Source: Chara braunii (taxonomy: Eukaryota > Streptophyta > Charophyceae > Charales > Characeae). Taken from it: a stretch of 27,548 nt of DNA. The notes below the pieces were generated by a model that did no database searches, was not told the origin of the DNA, and worked only from the letters and a program-made list of their open reading frames with translations. Below, piece by piece: positions 18,191 through 27,335 of this stretch. Both the position numbers and the translations under genes were made by a program. The stretch is taken from the NCBI GenBank assembly GCA_003427395.1, contig BFEA01000189.1, positions 1,037,451 through 1,064,998 on the forward strand, given 5' to 3'. The stretch's first letter is position 1. Each line of letters opens with the position of its first letter.

Positions 18191-21100
18191 TCGCACCGCA
18201 ATTGCCAACGAAAACGACGAATATTTGGGCCCCCATTAACTGGCTCTCAATCCTGGCTGCATGAATGGAGGGCAAACTGCATAATGCTGCAGGAAACGAA
18301 GCTTAACGAGTCTAAGCTGGGTGGGATGGCGACTTGGTGGAAAGGGCCGCAGGTGTGGGCCCCAACGCAGAAAACCAGAGGAGGGGTGACAATCCTCCTT
18401 CACCGGGACCTTCAGGCTTGTATTATAGATGCAGAAGCAGATCTGTGGGGCAGATGGGCATGGATGAAGGTTCTAGTGGTCAACGAAGAGTGAGTCTTTA
18501 TGACAATATAGTAAATATACGCTCCAACGGACGTGGGCGAAAGAGCGAAGTTTTTCAGCAGATTGATGCAGCACATCTCAAAGGCTGAGAAGTTGGTTGT
18601 GGACGGAGACTGGAACCTGAGTTTGGATGAGGCACTGAAGATAGGCTTCCCACAGGCAGGCAGAAGAGATGTTGAAACCCTGTTGGAGCTGAACGAGGAG
18701 GTGGCCTTGGTGGACCCTTTCCCGTTACTCAACCAAGGTGACCCGGGTTACACTTGGTACTCTCATCTGCATAGAGACAGACAGCAAATCACAAGAAGGA
18801 GGCTAGATTTTTTCCTAATCAGCGAATTCTCGCAGGACCAAGTCACAACGGTACGGGCCTCTTGCAGTCCGTTATCCGATCACAAATCGCTGATTGCAGA
18901 TCTCAGACTGAACATGAATGTCTCAAGAGGGAAGGGCTTATTTCGCCTGAACAGTCAGGTGCAGGAGGAGCCCGGTGTGGGTGAGTGGGTAGCCAAGCAT
19001 ATGGACAGTTGGGGGTGTGCAGAACCACTGTTTGAATCAAAGGCACAATGGCTAGACGGCGGGATCGCTATTGTCTCCGGGGTCCTATACGTCCTCTCTA
19101 GGATCATAGTAAGAGACAAGAAGAGGAAAAAATTGGACTGTCGGAGACGAGTGGAGGAGGCAGAAGAACGTATGGAAGGTCACCCTATCTCAATGATGGT
19201 CTGAGCAGCGGAAAGGGAGAGACGTCTGAACGAGTGGGACAAACTTCAAGAGGATAAGCAGAAGCGGTGGTCCGAAATCTTAAAGGTAAAAGGGATTGAG
19301 TCTACTGACAAGATCTCGAAGGAGACCTTCCAAAGACTGTTGCCAAGGCGGACACAGACTCAAATGGTAGAACTACGTCACCCTTTCGTCCAGGCTGCAC
19401 CGGTGGCCCAATCGGCTTCAGGCATGCTGTTGTATGCAAGAATGTACTACGCAGGTATCCTCACCTCCAGAAGACCGCAAGACAACGCGTACACAGATCT
19501 CTCCACAGCCTCTGACATGTGGGAGGACACTACAGTGAGACTGCCAATCACCGCTCGACTAGACCTAGACAGACCGCTCACAGTGGAAGAAGTGAAACAG
19601 ACCCTCAGGAGCATGGTGAAGGGGAAGTCTCCTGGGGTGGACGGCCTTACGGGGGAGTCTTACATCGCCAACTGGTCGGCTTTTGGTCCTGCACTGGTGG
19701 ACCTCTACAACGAGGTTCTAGTGGGAGGGAAGTTGGGGAAGGGCATGACACACAGTGTCATCTCAGTTCTCTTCAAGAAGGGAGACAAATCAGAAGTCCG
19801 GAATTGGAGACCAATCTCACTTCTAAACGTCTCCTATAAAATGTTGGCGAAGACCTTGGCGCGCAGACTGTCGAGATACTTACCGGAATTGGTGGAGAGA
19901 GACCAGGGGGCGTTTGTACAGGGAAGATCCATCTTCAACAACATTGTGTCCGCCATCGAATCACTGGAGTCTGGAGGTAGTTCAGAATGAGAACCAGAAC
20001 ACGGCGATCCTTCTCCTCGACTTGGAGAAGGCCTATGATGAAGTAGGATGGTCTTTCGTACTCACCACGCTGAGAAGAATGGATTTCAGGGAAGGGTTCT
20101 ATGCATGGATAGTGGCCATGTACACATACTCTACATCAGCTGTCATGATTAACAATCATCTGTTAGAACCGTTTCCACTGTCAAGATCTTTGCGGCAAGG
20201 GTACCCGCTCGCACCCCTGATCTTCGTCCTGCAACTGGAAGTTCTGCTAAACAGGATCCGGAGGCATCCGGAGATAAGAGGTTTGCACCTGCACACCGGG
20301 GAAGAGTGCAAGGTGAAGGCTTTAGCAGACGACCTGCTGGCCTTGAGTGAGAACACGGTGTCGTCGCTGGCGGCCTTGAAGACAGTTATGCTGGAGTACT
20401 CTGAACTTTCGGAAGCTTCTGTGAATTGGAGTAAGCCGGTATATCTCCTCCCAACTCAATTTGTACTTCAGGTAGAATGGGGCATGAGAAGGGTGCCCGC
20501 CGGGGAGGAAGAGAGATTTCTAGGAGTGCTTATTAGCCTAGAAATAGAAGCTTCGTCGCAAGGCCTTCTCTTGCAACAGCGTATATCAGCCAGGCTCAAA
20601 TTATGGAGTACGACATGACACCTATCTCTACTGGGACGGGCGTTGGTGGCAAACGTAGCCCTATTCTCAATCCTCCGGTTCGTGTCCACAGTGAGAGAGT
20701 TAGCAACAGGGGTTGTCAAGGCGGTTAGGAAGCTGGTCGCCCGGTTCATCTGGAAGCCCCGGGCGCAGATCTCCGAGGGTTTCATCTCCAAGGTAGCGTT
20801 CGACACACTCTCCTTTCCTTGCTCAAAGGGGGGTCTTGGTCTAGTGGATCCAGCTCGAAGAAATAAGGCGCAACTACGGAACTGGGTGTCCAAGATAGCC
20901 AACATGAAAACCAGGGATCACTGGGTGACGATTGCGGAGCAGATCCTGATGGGCGAATGGGACCTGAGCAGACCTCAGGACGTGTGGGCTTGCTTCTTCA
21001 TGCCCTCCTTTCGCAAGAAAAAAGTTCAAATCCAGGTTCTGGGAACCGATCAGGAAGGCTTGGAATCGGCTCCCGCCAGATGTGCAGAAGCAGCCTTCCA

Positions 21101-22458
21101 CCAAGGAGGAAGTGCTAGTCCAGCTCCTGTTTGAAAACCTGTCGATCGTGGACCAGGACGGACAATCTTTCAAAGCGGATGGATCCACGGGCTCGTTCGG
21201 TCAAGCTTGGGTCAAACGGGGTGTCGTCCGAATCTCAGACCTGTGGTCAGCCCTACTGGGAGGTTGGAAGCCCCTGGGTGAGATCAAGGAACCCCTCAGA
21301 GGTCTGCAAAGAGTGGAAGCCCATTGGAGTACACTTATTGAAGCCATCCCCCAAGATTGGTTACTGATCCTGGGGCCCGAAGGGGTAGACCCTGTTGGCA
21401 CATGGTACGTGCCGAATCAGGAAAGGGAACAGAACACCCTGTGGAAAGTTTTGGACATCCTGCCCAGCGGCTTCAGGCGAATCGAAAGGTGGCGCTGCGA
21501 AGGTACAACGAACACTCTGTGCCCACTGGAAGAGGTAACAATCCAACTGTGGGACAACCCTGCTCAGTCCAGGGTTCTGTCAACAAGAGGGAAGGGGTCT
21601 TCAACTCGGCTGTACACCTGGGTAGGAGGGGTACCACTTACCCAGCTCTGCATTGATCCAGCAGCCTGGAGCTGGTCAGCTAAGTCGGAAGGGGAAGCAG
21701 ATCTAAGCCTCGAGAACTACTCAGTAGCCCAGGGTTATCAGCAACTTTGTCACAAACTTAAGACCCCGGCGCAAGTAGCCGTTCCTCGGTGGCAGGCGGT
21801 GTGGAATGAGGACTTAGCCGGGGCGGAAGCGGACTTCGAAAGGCTATGGAAAATTCTGGCAACGCTGCCAAATGGGAAGCAAATCAGTATTCTGTGGATG
21901 ATCTCCCTGATGGTTTCCCCGTCAGCGGTCTGGCTGGTGAGTAGGGGCATGGAAGTAAGCCTGGCGTGTACACGCTGCCGGTGGCCATTCGAATCGACCA
22001 GGCACCTATGGTGGGAATGCCCCGCGTCCAAACGCATCTGGAATTGGTGGGCTCACCACTGGAAAGAGGCAGGAGGACAGGGGGTGGAATGGTCAGAGAG
22101 GTGGGTGCTGTTGGGGTTCCTCCCACCTCACATCGAAGGGCATCGGGGTTGGGGCTACATGGCTCATGTGATTCGGGGTCTTTTATGTGAAACCATATGG
22201 AAGGGCAGAAACAGATCTAGATTTGAAGGCCGGCCCTTCGCAGATTTGGAGACCAAAAGGCACATCAAACAGGGGCTGAAGCATGCTATCTGGGCAGATT
22301 GGAGAAGTAAAGCAAGTTCAGGGAGAGGGAACGGGGAACAACTGAGGTGGTTTCGCCACACCTGGGTACAAATCCGCCAGCTGGTGACAATTCATCCTAA
22401 GAAGGGCCTGGTCTTTTCAGATTGGTTTTCTGTGTTGCCGCCTGTGAGCAAGCTGTAG
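18191..22458 (+). pseudogene. LINE ORF2: APE endonuclease / reverse transcriptase / zf-RVT
   Basis: The APE endonuclease domain shows LQETKL (18287), IYAPTD (about 18519), DGDWNL for the usual GDFN motif (about 18603), RRLDFFLIS (about 18800) and SDHKSL (18874). The usual N-terminal Asn motif is not visible. The reverse transcriptase domain shows GKSPGVDGLTGESY (about 19621), NWRPISLLNVSYKMLAK, motif A LDLEKAYDEV (Asp at 20019), RQGYPLAPLIFVLQ and LADD (20322-20333; Leu replaces the usual Phe/Tyr). A zf-RVT knuckle CTRCRWPFESTRHLWWEC is at 21967-22020. The enzyme would nick target DNA and reverse transcribe the element RNA in place. Lesions: TGA 18491-18493 with a compensating indel near 18520; TGA 19202-19204; a 7-bp tandem duplication at 19964-19977 (CTGGAGT CTGGAGG) that shifts the frame; TGA 20616-20618; and a frameshift in the A run 21018-21023. 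Catalytic Asp residues remain. The start codon is unclear; the frame is open from 18191 and the first ATG is 18284. Confidence 0.88.
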
Positions 22459-22958
22459 TCTTGTAGGAGTAAGGAAGCACCAGGGCACTCGGTGCGGTAG
22501 GGCCGCAGTGGGCCTGTAGGAGAGTGCCACTAGGGCCAGAAAACCTGGACACTCGGTTCTGTAGGGCCGCGGTGGGCCGTTAGGAGAGTGCCAGTAGAAC
22601 TGGGACGTTAGTCCTCTGGGCCGAGTTAGTCCCAGACTAGCTTAGAATATGTTCCCTGCTGAGTAGTCTGTTTATCGAGTCTGGGGCGGATCACTGTTAG
22701 ACTGGAACTGGTGTCCGCGGGTCAGCGATGCAGTAGTAACAGTCATCAGATTTCGTAACAATTCAGGGTCAGGCTCAGGTACGGAATTGGTCGTTGGAAA
22801 GGTAAAACTTAATTCATTTGTTATACTCTGCACTGGCAAGAGTATCCGCAGGTCTACTACCTGTAAGCTAAGCTGGCTGATGCTGTCAGATACCTCCGGG
22901 TAGAACTGTGAGGTCCCCGGCCTCGTTTCGGATTGATAATGAACNATTGTTCAGTGTT
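22459..22958 (+). other. LINE 3' UTR
   Basis: Non-coding sequence between the ORF2 stop and the poly(A). It contains the 64-bp tandem duplication at 22486-22613 and ends with AACNATTGTTCAGTGTT before the A run. One ambiguous base (N) is at 22945; with A there, GAACAATTGTTC would be a perfect 12-bp palindrome. Confidence 0.7.
22486..22613 (+). repeat. 64-bp tandem duplication with hairpin potential in LINE 3' UTR
   Basis: Two units start at 22486 (CACTCGGTGCGGTAGGGCCG) and 22550 (CACTCGGTTCTGTAGGGCCG) and both continue with GTGGGCC..TAGGAGAGTGCCA. In each, CACTC can pair with GAGTG about 35 bases later; in the first the stem is GGCACTC with GAGTGCC. The 3' UTR is where some LINE reverse transcriptases recognise their template, so a functional role is possible but unproven. 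Confidence 0.8.
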
Positions 22959-22982
22959 AAAAAAAAAAAACAAAAAAAAAAA
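22959..22982 (+). other. LINE poly(A) tail
   Basis: An A run interrupted by a single C, directly after the 3' UTR, followed by unrelated sequence. It marks the 3' end of the element. Confidence 0.8.
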
Positions 22983-23648
22983 CAACAGGTTTTCGACAAT
23001 TTTGCATCGCCACACAGACTTTCGAAGAATCGCGGCTCAAAACAATTTCGACAGGTGTCAGAATGGTACACTCAACAGCCACCCTCCCCCATTTGTCTCC
23101 TCCCGCCTGCAGGAGACGGAAACTCGAAAGTGTCCCACCTGCCTTTCGAGAATTGTGTTCGAATTTGAATTGTCAGGGACTGTTCCGTGACACCCGTGCC
23201 CTGTCCAAAGGTGGAGTCCATTTGGCCATGATAAACAAACTTGCCCCTCGACAGCCTGTGTGGCGAAGGGGGGTTAAACTTTATTTTGTTTTTGTTTTTG
23301 TTTTTTTCCCCCACAAAAACACTCCCACCTGTGCTAGTGGTGCTGGTAGAGGCAGACGCCACTAGCACCTGCGGAGAGGCTCCATCTATTAGTGGGGAGC
23401 ATCACTTGCTGGAAAACGGGTCTAGCATCCTTTGTACAAAATGATTCAGAAAAAAAAATCAGGAACATCAGAAGAAAAAAACAGTATCTGGGAAAACTGC
23501 CAGCATTGATTATTCTGGATTCCAGAAGATTAACTGAGCAGTATATCAGAAAATAATTAAACAAAAGCCTGCCAGCATTGATTACTCTGGTATCCAGAGG
23601 ATTAACTGTGCAGATTGCTGAGAAAAGGAGAAAAACTATAGAGAAAAC
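22983..23648. other. Between LINE and TIR element; no gene
   Basis: It holds T-rich runs (23277-23307), A-rich runs (23450-23480), a short inverted pair near 23332-23368 (GTGCTAGTGGTGCTGG with GCCACTAGCACC) and a 72-bp tandem duplication at 23499. Open frames of 60-100 codons are driven by low complexity. Confidence 0.55.
23499..23627 (+). repeat. 72-bp tandem duplication
   Basis: The first unit begins at 23499 (GCCAGCATTGATTATTCTGG) and the second at 23571 (GCCAGCATTGATTACTCTGG). The match continues through CCAGARGATTAACTGWGCAG and then fades. The period is 72 bases. No coding content is seen. Confidence 0.85.
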
Positions 23649-23865
23649 TAGGGCGCGGTCAGGGTTGGAGTTTGAAAATACGTTTCAAACTGCCGTTTTG
23701 GAGTCCAGTCCCCTCTCAAGTTTACACTGCAGTCCAAACTCCTAGGTCGCATGCCTGTCGCAGGGCAGAGTTTCTAACTGCAGTCTAGTCATCCACGTCG
23801 GAGGGCCAGGCCGTTTTCCCAAAAAAAAAAAAAAGAAACAAGAAGGGAAAAAAAAAGATCGTGGC

Positions 23866-23973
23866 GCTGTATCTTTCCATGTTCTACTGAAAGATTCACT
23901 CTCTGTTTCCACGACTGATCTCCAGATGTGCAAAACGAGAGTGAATCTTCCCTAGAACATGGAAAGATACAGC
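23866..23973. repeat. Imperfect hairpin, 37-38 nt arms
   Basis: The left arm 23866-23903 (GCTGTATCTTTCCATGTTCT and onward) pairs with the right arm 23937-23973 (ending ACATGGAAAGATACAGC), with a 33-base loop. The same sequence family, extended by CGTTTTGCAC, makes the larger hairpin at 24486-24618. Confidence 0.85.
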
Positions 23974-24018
23974 TCCATGATTTTTGTCTTCTGTGCAACG
24001 GGAATACAGGGGACCAGC

Positions 24019-24068
24019 GGGATACACGGGCTGACAACAACGCAGAGGCCCTAGGGGATACACGTTCT
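24019..24068 (+). repeat. 36-bp direct repeat unit at the SINE target
   Basis: GGGATACACGGGCTGACAAC at 24019 recurs 36 bases on as GGGATACACGTTCT (24055), where the SINE interrupts it. The remainder of that second unit, GACAACAACCCAG, resumes at 24390 after the SINE and its target duplication. Confidence 0.75.
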
Positions 24069-24375
24069 CTTTTTTCAAACTATACCCGTAGCATACCAGA
24101 GCCGTGTTTTTACGGCCCCTCGAGCCTGCAGGATACCGGCCAGGGGACGGCCGGTAGCACCAGGGATAAAGCGGACCAATCCCCCGTGCCTCCCCTCAGG
24201 CCCCTCCCCTACGAACATAGCAGACTCTGCTTGATGCCGATTGGGGGATCCAGTGGTCTATCTCTTGGGTAGCGGGTGCCAAGTAAGCCCAGGAAGTCAT
24301 GAGGCCAATGGGGATGAACTCATGACCTCCTGAATGCCACTTGCGAGCCTTACCAACTGAGCTAGGCCGCTGGAT
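24069..24375 (-). mobile_element. tRNA-derived SINE with 14-bp target-site duplication
   Basis: GGGATACACGTTCT occurs exactly at 24055-24068 and 24376-24389, flanking 307 bases. On the minus strand the insert begins CCAGCGGCCTAGCTCAGTTG (tRNA-like, with A box TAGCTCAGTTGG), has the B-box-like GGTCATGAGTTCATCCC, continues as an unrelated body of about 220 bases, and ends in a short A-rich tail (GAAAAAAG) against the duplication. A polymerase III promoter, an A-rich 3' end and a duplication together define a SINE. It has no coding capacity and would rely on a LINE for movement. It lies inside the TIR element, so it is the younger insertion. Confidence 0.85.
24311..24364 (-). promoter_or_regulatory. 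SINE internal pol III promoter (A and B boxes)
   Basis: A box TAGCTCAGTTGG at 24364-24353 and B-box-like GGTCATGAGTTCATCCC at about 24327-24311. The spacing of about 26 bases between them is somewhat short but within what tRNA-derived promoters allow. The B box departs from the GGTTCGANTCC consensus, so strength is doubtful. Confidence 0.65.
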
Positions 24376-24485
24376 GGGATACACGTTCTGACAACAACCC
24401 AGTTTTTTTTCTTTTTTTTTTCTTCTTGTTTTTCCTTCTCATATTTTCCTACCTCTGCGTGTCATCCGTGGGGCCTCGTGGTGGT

Positions 24486-24618
24486 GCATCTTTCTATGTT
24501 CTAGGGAAAGATTCACTCTCGTTTTGCACATTTCTAGAGTAGTGGAGCCCCCCTGGCTCCACTACTCTCGAAATGTGCAAAACGAGAGTGAATCTTTCCC
24601 TAGAACATGGAAAGATGC
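24486..24618. repeat. Near-perfect 133-nt hairpin (64-nt arms, 5-nt loop)
   Basis: The left arm 24486-24549 starts GCATCTTTCTATGTTCTAGG and ends AGTAGTGGAGCC. The right arm 24555-24618 is its inverse except at two positions, one of which becomes a G-U pair in RNA. The loop is CCCCT. RNA from either strand would form a long, nearly uninterrupted stem of the kind Dicer-like enzymes process. Whether it is transcribed is unknown. Confidence 0.92.
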
Positions 24619-24653
24619 AAGGCCCTCTTTTTTTTTTTTTTTTTTTTTTGCCC

Positions 24654-24812
24654 CGTCGCGTGGCTGGCCACAGCAGCGATGCCTCGGCCACATCCGAGGT
24701 AAAAAAAAAAAAAAAAAAAGAAAGAGAGAGAGCATCTCGTCGCGTGGCTGGGCCACGGCCACGATGCCTCGGCCACAGCCAAGATTTGAAAAAAAAAAAA
24801 AAAAAAAAAAAA
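24654..24812 (+). repeat. Two-unit GC-rich plus poly(A) tandem repeat
   Basis: CGTCGCGTGGCTGG begins at 24654 and 24738 (period 84). Each unit continues with CGATGCCTCGGCCACA and ends in a long A run. The long A and T runs make it likely that lengths here are imprecise in the assembly. Confidence 0.8.
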
Positions 24813-24966
24813 AGCCACATGCCGGACTGGACTGCAGTTGCAAACTCGGCCTTGCGAGTTTTGTGCATGTCAAGAGTTTCGACTGCAGTTGAAACTCGGG
24901 ACCGTACTGGACTCCAAAGAGGCAGTTCGAAATGCATTTACAAACTGCTTTTGTGACTGCGCCCTA

Positions 24967-25204
24967 GTAATCTCATCCTACTCACAAGCAGACACAGTTG
25001 ACAATTTTTAGGCACCTGCATACCAGCGAGCCTCGGCCATTGATCTCACAGGCGGCGGGAAGAGATCAGGGAAATCTGAGAGAGGCCGCAACGGTATGGA
25101 GGGGTCAAGTTTAGTCCAATCATGAAAGTGGAGGTGGTAGTCCCTTTCAAACTTTTCCATATTCCTTCCCTCCCCTCCCTTCCTGTCTTTCCATTGCATA
25201 TCCA
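24967..25204 (-). other. Downstream of the second LINE, no gene
   Basis: By position this could be the 3' UTR of the minus-strand LINE remnant. A CT-rich stretch covers about 25150-25235. No poly(A) end is clear. Confidence 0.4.
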
Positions 25205-27017
25205 CTATCCAACCCCCTTGTTCCCCTCCCAGCCAGTCCTTACAGAAGGATTGGATTTGTATTTTGACTTCTGTATAAAAGTTATTTTTTCCTTATTTTT
25301 TTCCCACTGAACCATGAGGTCTACCTGAATCTGGTGTTTGATTGTCTCGATGACAACTGGACCTTCAAGGCGGACTCCTTCCATCTCCCTAGTGCACCTT
25401 TTCCACCGGATTGCCCAAAAGATTGCTCTACATCCCACCGTGAACATGTTTTTCTCAAAAGTACTCGTTTGTTTCGACTGCCAGGTTTCACATGGAATTG
25501 ACTTCCAGTTCTATGGCCAAGGGGTTGTTGTGCCTAACTGGCGCCACACTCGTTCTCACCATCTCCATAACCAGACCGACCCTGATGTCACACATAGTTC
25601 GCGCCAGGGGAGAGCCCGACTCTTCTGTTTGAAGGATGTTCAGTCAATCAACCGATCATTTGTGGACAGACAGCGGTGCTCCACTTGCCATTGTAAGGAC
25701 GCAATCTTGGCTGGTAATTATTAACTGAGCCTAAACCATTTAATGGGTCGAAGGGTGTCCCTGTCTAGATTTAGGTGTCTCATCCAACACTTTGTTACCA
25801 CATCCTTCAGATTCACTCTTGGACGTAGTAGGCGGTAGGCGGTAGGCTCCCTTAACTGTCATTGAATCGATCTATTTTTTTCCTGTCTTGCCTCTGCCTA
25901 GCTGGGTGGTCCAGACCCAAGGGGCCGGATCAAAGGCTAGATGTGCGATCGAGGTGTCAGGTCTGTACGCCCACCACTGCTCTCCTTCCTCTAGCACCTT
26001 AATTCGAAAGATTTCCTCTTCTTTGAACCACCTTGTCTCTTTCGGATTCGTCTTGATCAGTCTGTTTTTGCTCGTGATTTGAAAGAGATTCACCAACACC
26101 TCTCCATCTGGGTGCCTAGACACCACCACATTTCCTACCCAGTCACTTTCGTCCAGGGTTCGCCCTTTCTTCAGAATCCTTACCCAGTCCAATAGTATGG
26201 AGAAAATAATTCTTTCAAAAGCTTCTCCAATATTATGACAGTATTGCAATCGCTCCCTCAGTCGGGCGTCAACAATCCCGTCTCTGGTGTCCAATCGCAG
26301 ATGTCCCCTACTCTAAGGATGGCCCGACTCACCCACCTCCTCCAGGGGGTCTCGATGCAAAGAAAGATTGAGCCTTGGGAGTCGGTAACCCACCGGTTCC
26401 CGAATAGCGGTTGTCTATAAACCTCTTCCCATTGTCGCGGGGCTACCTTGTCTGGGAGCGGTAGCTTGCGCCAAGTGCTGAGAAGTGTGGTCCAAAAGGG
26501 GTCATTATTTATGTCTCTCCTTACCGCTCGTCTATCAGATTCATGTTCCTCATTTGGTCTCATTGTCTTTCTTAGTATGATCCAATATTTGTCCTCTAGC
26601 CACCCGATTGGGTCTATGCTCTCAGGGGTGGGGGGGGCAGCCTTTTGATCTGCTGTAGGGCAAGTTGTTGCCAGGGGATATCTGTATCGAAGAGGAGGCT
26701 TTTTACCCATTTTAGGGTCAGGGCCATATTAATCTGTGTGGCCGGATCCAGGATCCCCAAGCCCCCTTTGAAATTTGGATGGATAATTGCGCGACAGGTG
26801 ACTCTGCTAATCACGCTTTTACATTTGTGGTTTCCTCCCAGAGACAGGCCGCTACCTGTCTTTGGAGGGGGCGCAATATTGTCTTGTTGAGTAACCATTT
26901 AGTCGTCTTATACCACAGAGACGCCAACACCACGTTGTTGATGACAAGGGCCCTCCCCATTAATGATGTCTGTTGATCCTTCCACCGTGTCAATTTTTCC
27001 AAGACTGTGTTAGTCAT
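25205..27017 (-). mobile_element. 5'-truncated, decayed LINE ORF2 (C-terminal half)
   Basis: The minus strand carries, in order: the end of the reverse transcriptase region (LEKLTRWKDQQTSLMGRALV from 27000, WYKTTKWLLNKTILRPLQRQ), the connection region (NFKGGLGILDPATQINMAL, about 26770; DPIGWLEDKYWIILRKTMR; WRRWVSRAILRVGDICDW), then PWVWTTQLG near 25905, a stretch with LKDVVTKCWMRHLNL, a zf-RVT-like part (SLQWQVEHRCLSTNDRL and SRALPWRELCVTSG near 25600-25690), and a C-terminal tail (FWAIRWKRCTREMEG) ending at TAG 25205. At least four frame changes occur, one at the C/G run near 26630, and several stops. Endonuclease and catalytic reverse transcriptase motifs are absent because the copy starts at about 27020. 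That is a 5' truncation typical of target-primed reverse transcription. It differs clearly from the LINE at 15370-22982 in sequence, so it is another subfamily. Confidence 0.8.
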
Positions 27018-27272
27018 TCATCATTAGTTGGCTGTGAAACACGCCGTACGTCGTACGGGGCCTTGGTCGTACGACCGTATGAAGGGTCCTATACAAACTG
27101 ACACCCTCCCCCCCCCCCAAAAAAAAAAGAAAAAATAAAAGGGGGGGGGGAGGGGGGTAAAGCTTTTTGTGCTCTACGCCCCGATATTTTTTATTTTTTG
27201 TTTTGTTTTTTTTCTATTTAAAAAAATAAAAATAATCAAAACAGGAAAAAAAAACAAAATAAAGAAATACAA
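27018..27272. other. Palindromes and homopolymer tracts, no gene
   Basis: CCGTACGTCGTACGG (27044-27058) and GGTCGTACGACC (27065-27076) are palindromes. ACCCTCCCCCCCCCCC (27103-27118) and its inverse GGGGGGGGGGAGGGGGGT (27141-27158) flank an A-rich spacer. T- and A-rich tracts follow. Confidence 0.85.

Positions 27273-27335
<63 letters not shown>

Larger units (their letters stand above)
15370..22982 (+). mobile_element. Nearly complete two-ORF non-LTR retrotransposon (LINE)
   Basis: In order: ORF1 with CCHC knuckle (15370-17841), a T-rich spacer, ORF2 with APE endonuclease, reverse transcriptase and zf-RVT (18191-22458), a 0.5 kb 3' UTR, and poly(A) with one C interruption (22959-22982). This order is that of plant L1-type elements. 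The 5' end is not located and may reach to about 14.2-14.9 kb. I found no convincing target-site duplication. Stops and indels in both ORFs show that this copy is dead. The domains are otherwise complete, so it is not an ancient relic like the copy at 25205-27017. Confidence 0.88.
23651..24964. mobile_element. Non-autonomous DNA element with long terminal inverted repeats
   Basis: The left end (TA)GGGCGCGGTC and right end GACTGCGCCC(TA) are inverted copies that extend inward for about 145 bases. Shared blocks include TTTGGAGTCCAGT and AACTGCAGTC, at roughly three-quarters identity by eye. Both ends are flanked by TA, as expected for a Tc1/mariner or Stowaway-type target duplication, though a two-base duplication is weak evidence. 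There is no transposase; the open frames inside are poly(A)/poly(T) artefacts. The interior is a nest of inverted repeats (23866-23973 and 24486-24618), a GC-rich/poly(A) tandem repeat (24654-24812) and a SINE inserted later (24069-24375). Confidence 0.72.

Noticed and set aside
24311-24373. A functional tRNA gene
   Set aside because: A and B boxes are present but the arms do not close into a cloverleaf, and the unit is part of a 307-bp insert with its own target duplication.
24494-24956. Four frames of about 100-147 codons on both strands
   Set aside because: They are poly-Phe/poly-Lys readings of poly(A)/poly(T) tracts in the TIR element.
23651-24964. hAT assignment for the TIR element, from ends reading TAGGG
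   Set aside because: The 8-bp flanks expected for hAT (GAGAAAAC and GTAATCTC) do not match, while TA flanks both sides of GGGCGC...GCGCCC.
25338-25724. 128-codon plus-strand frame
   Set aside because: It is antisense to the zf-RVT-like C-terminus of the minus-strand LINE remnant.
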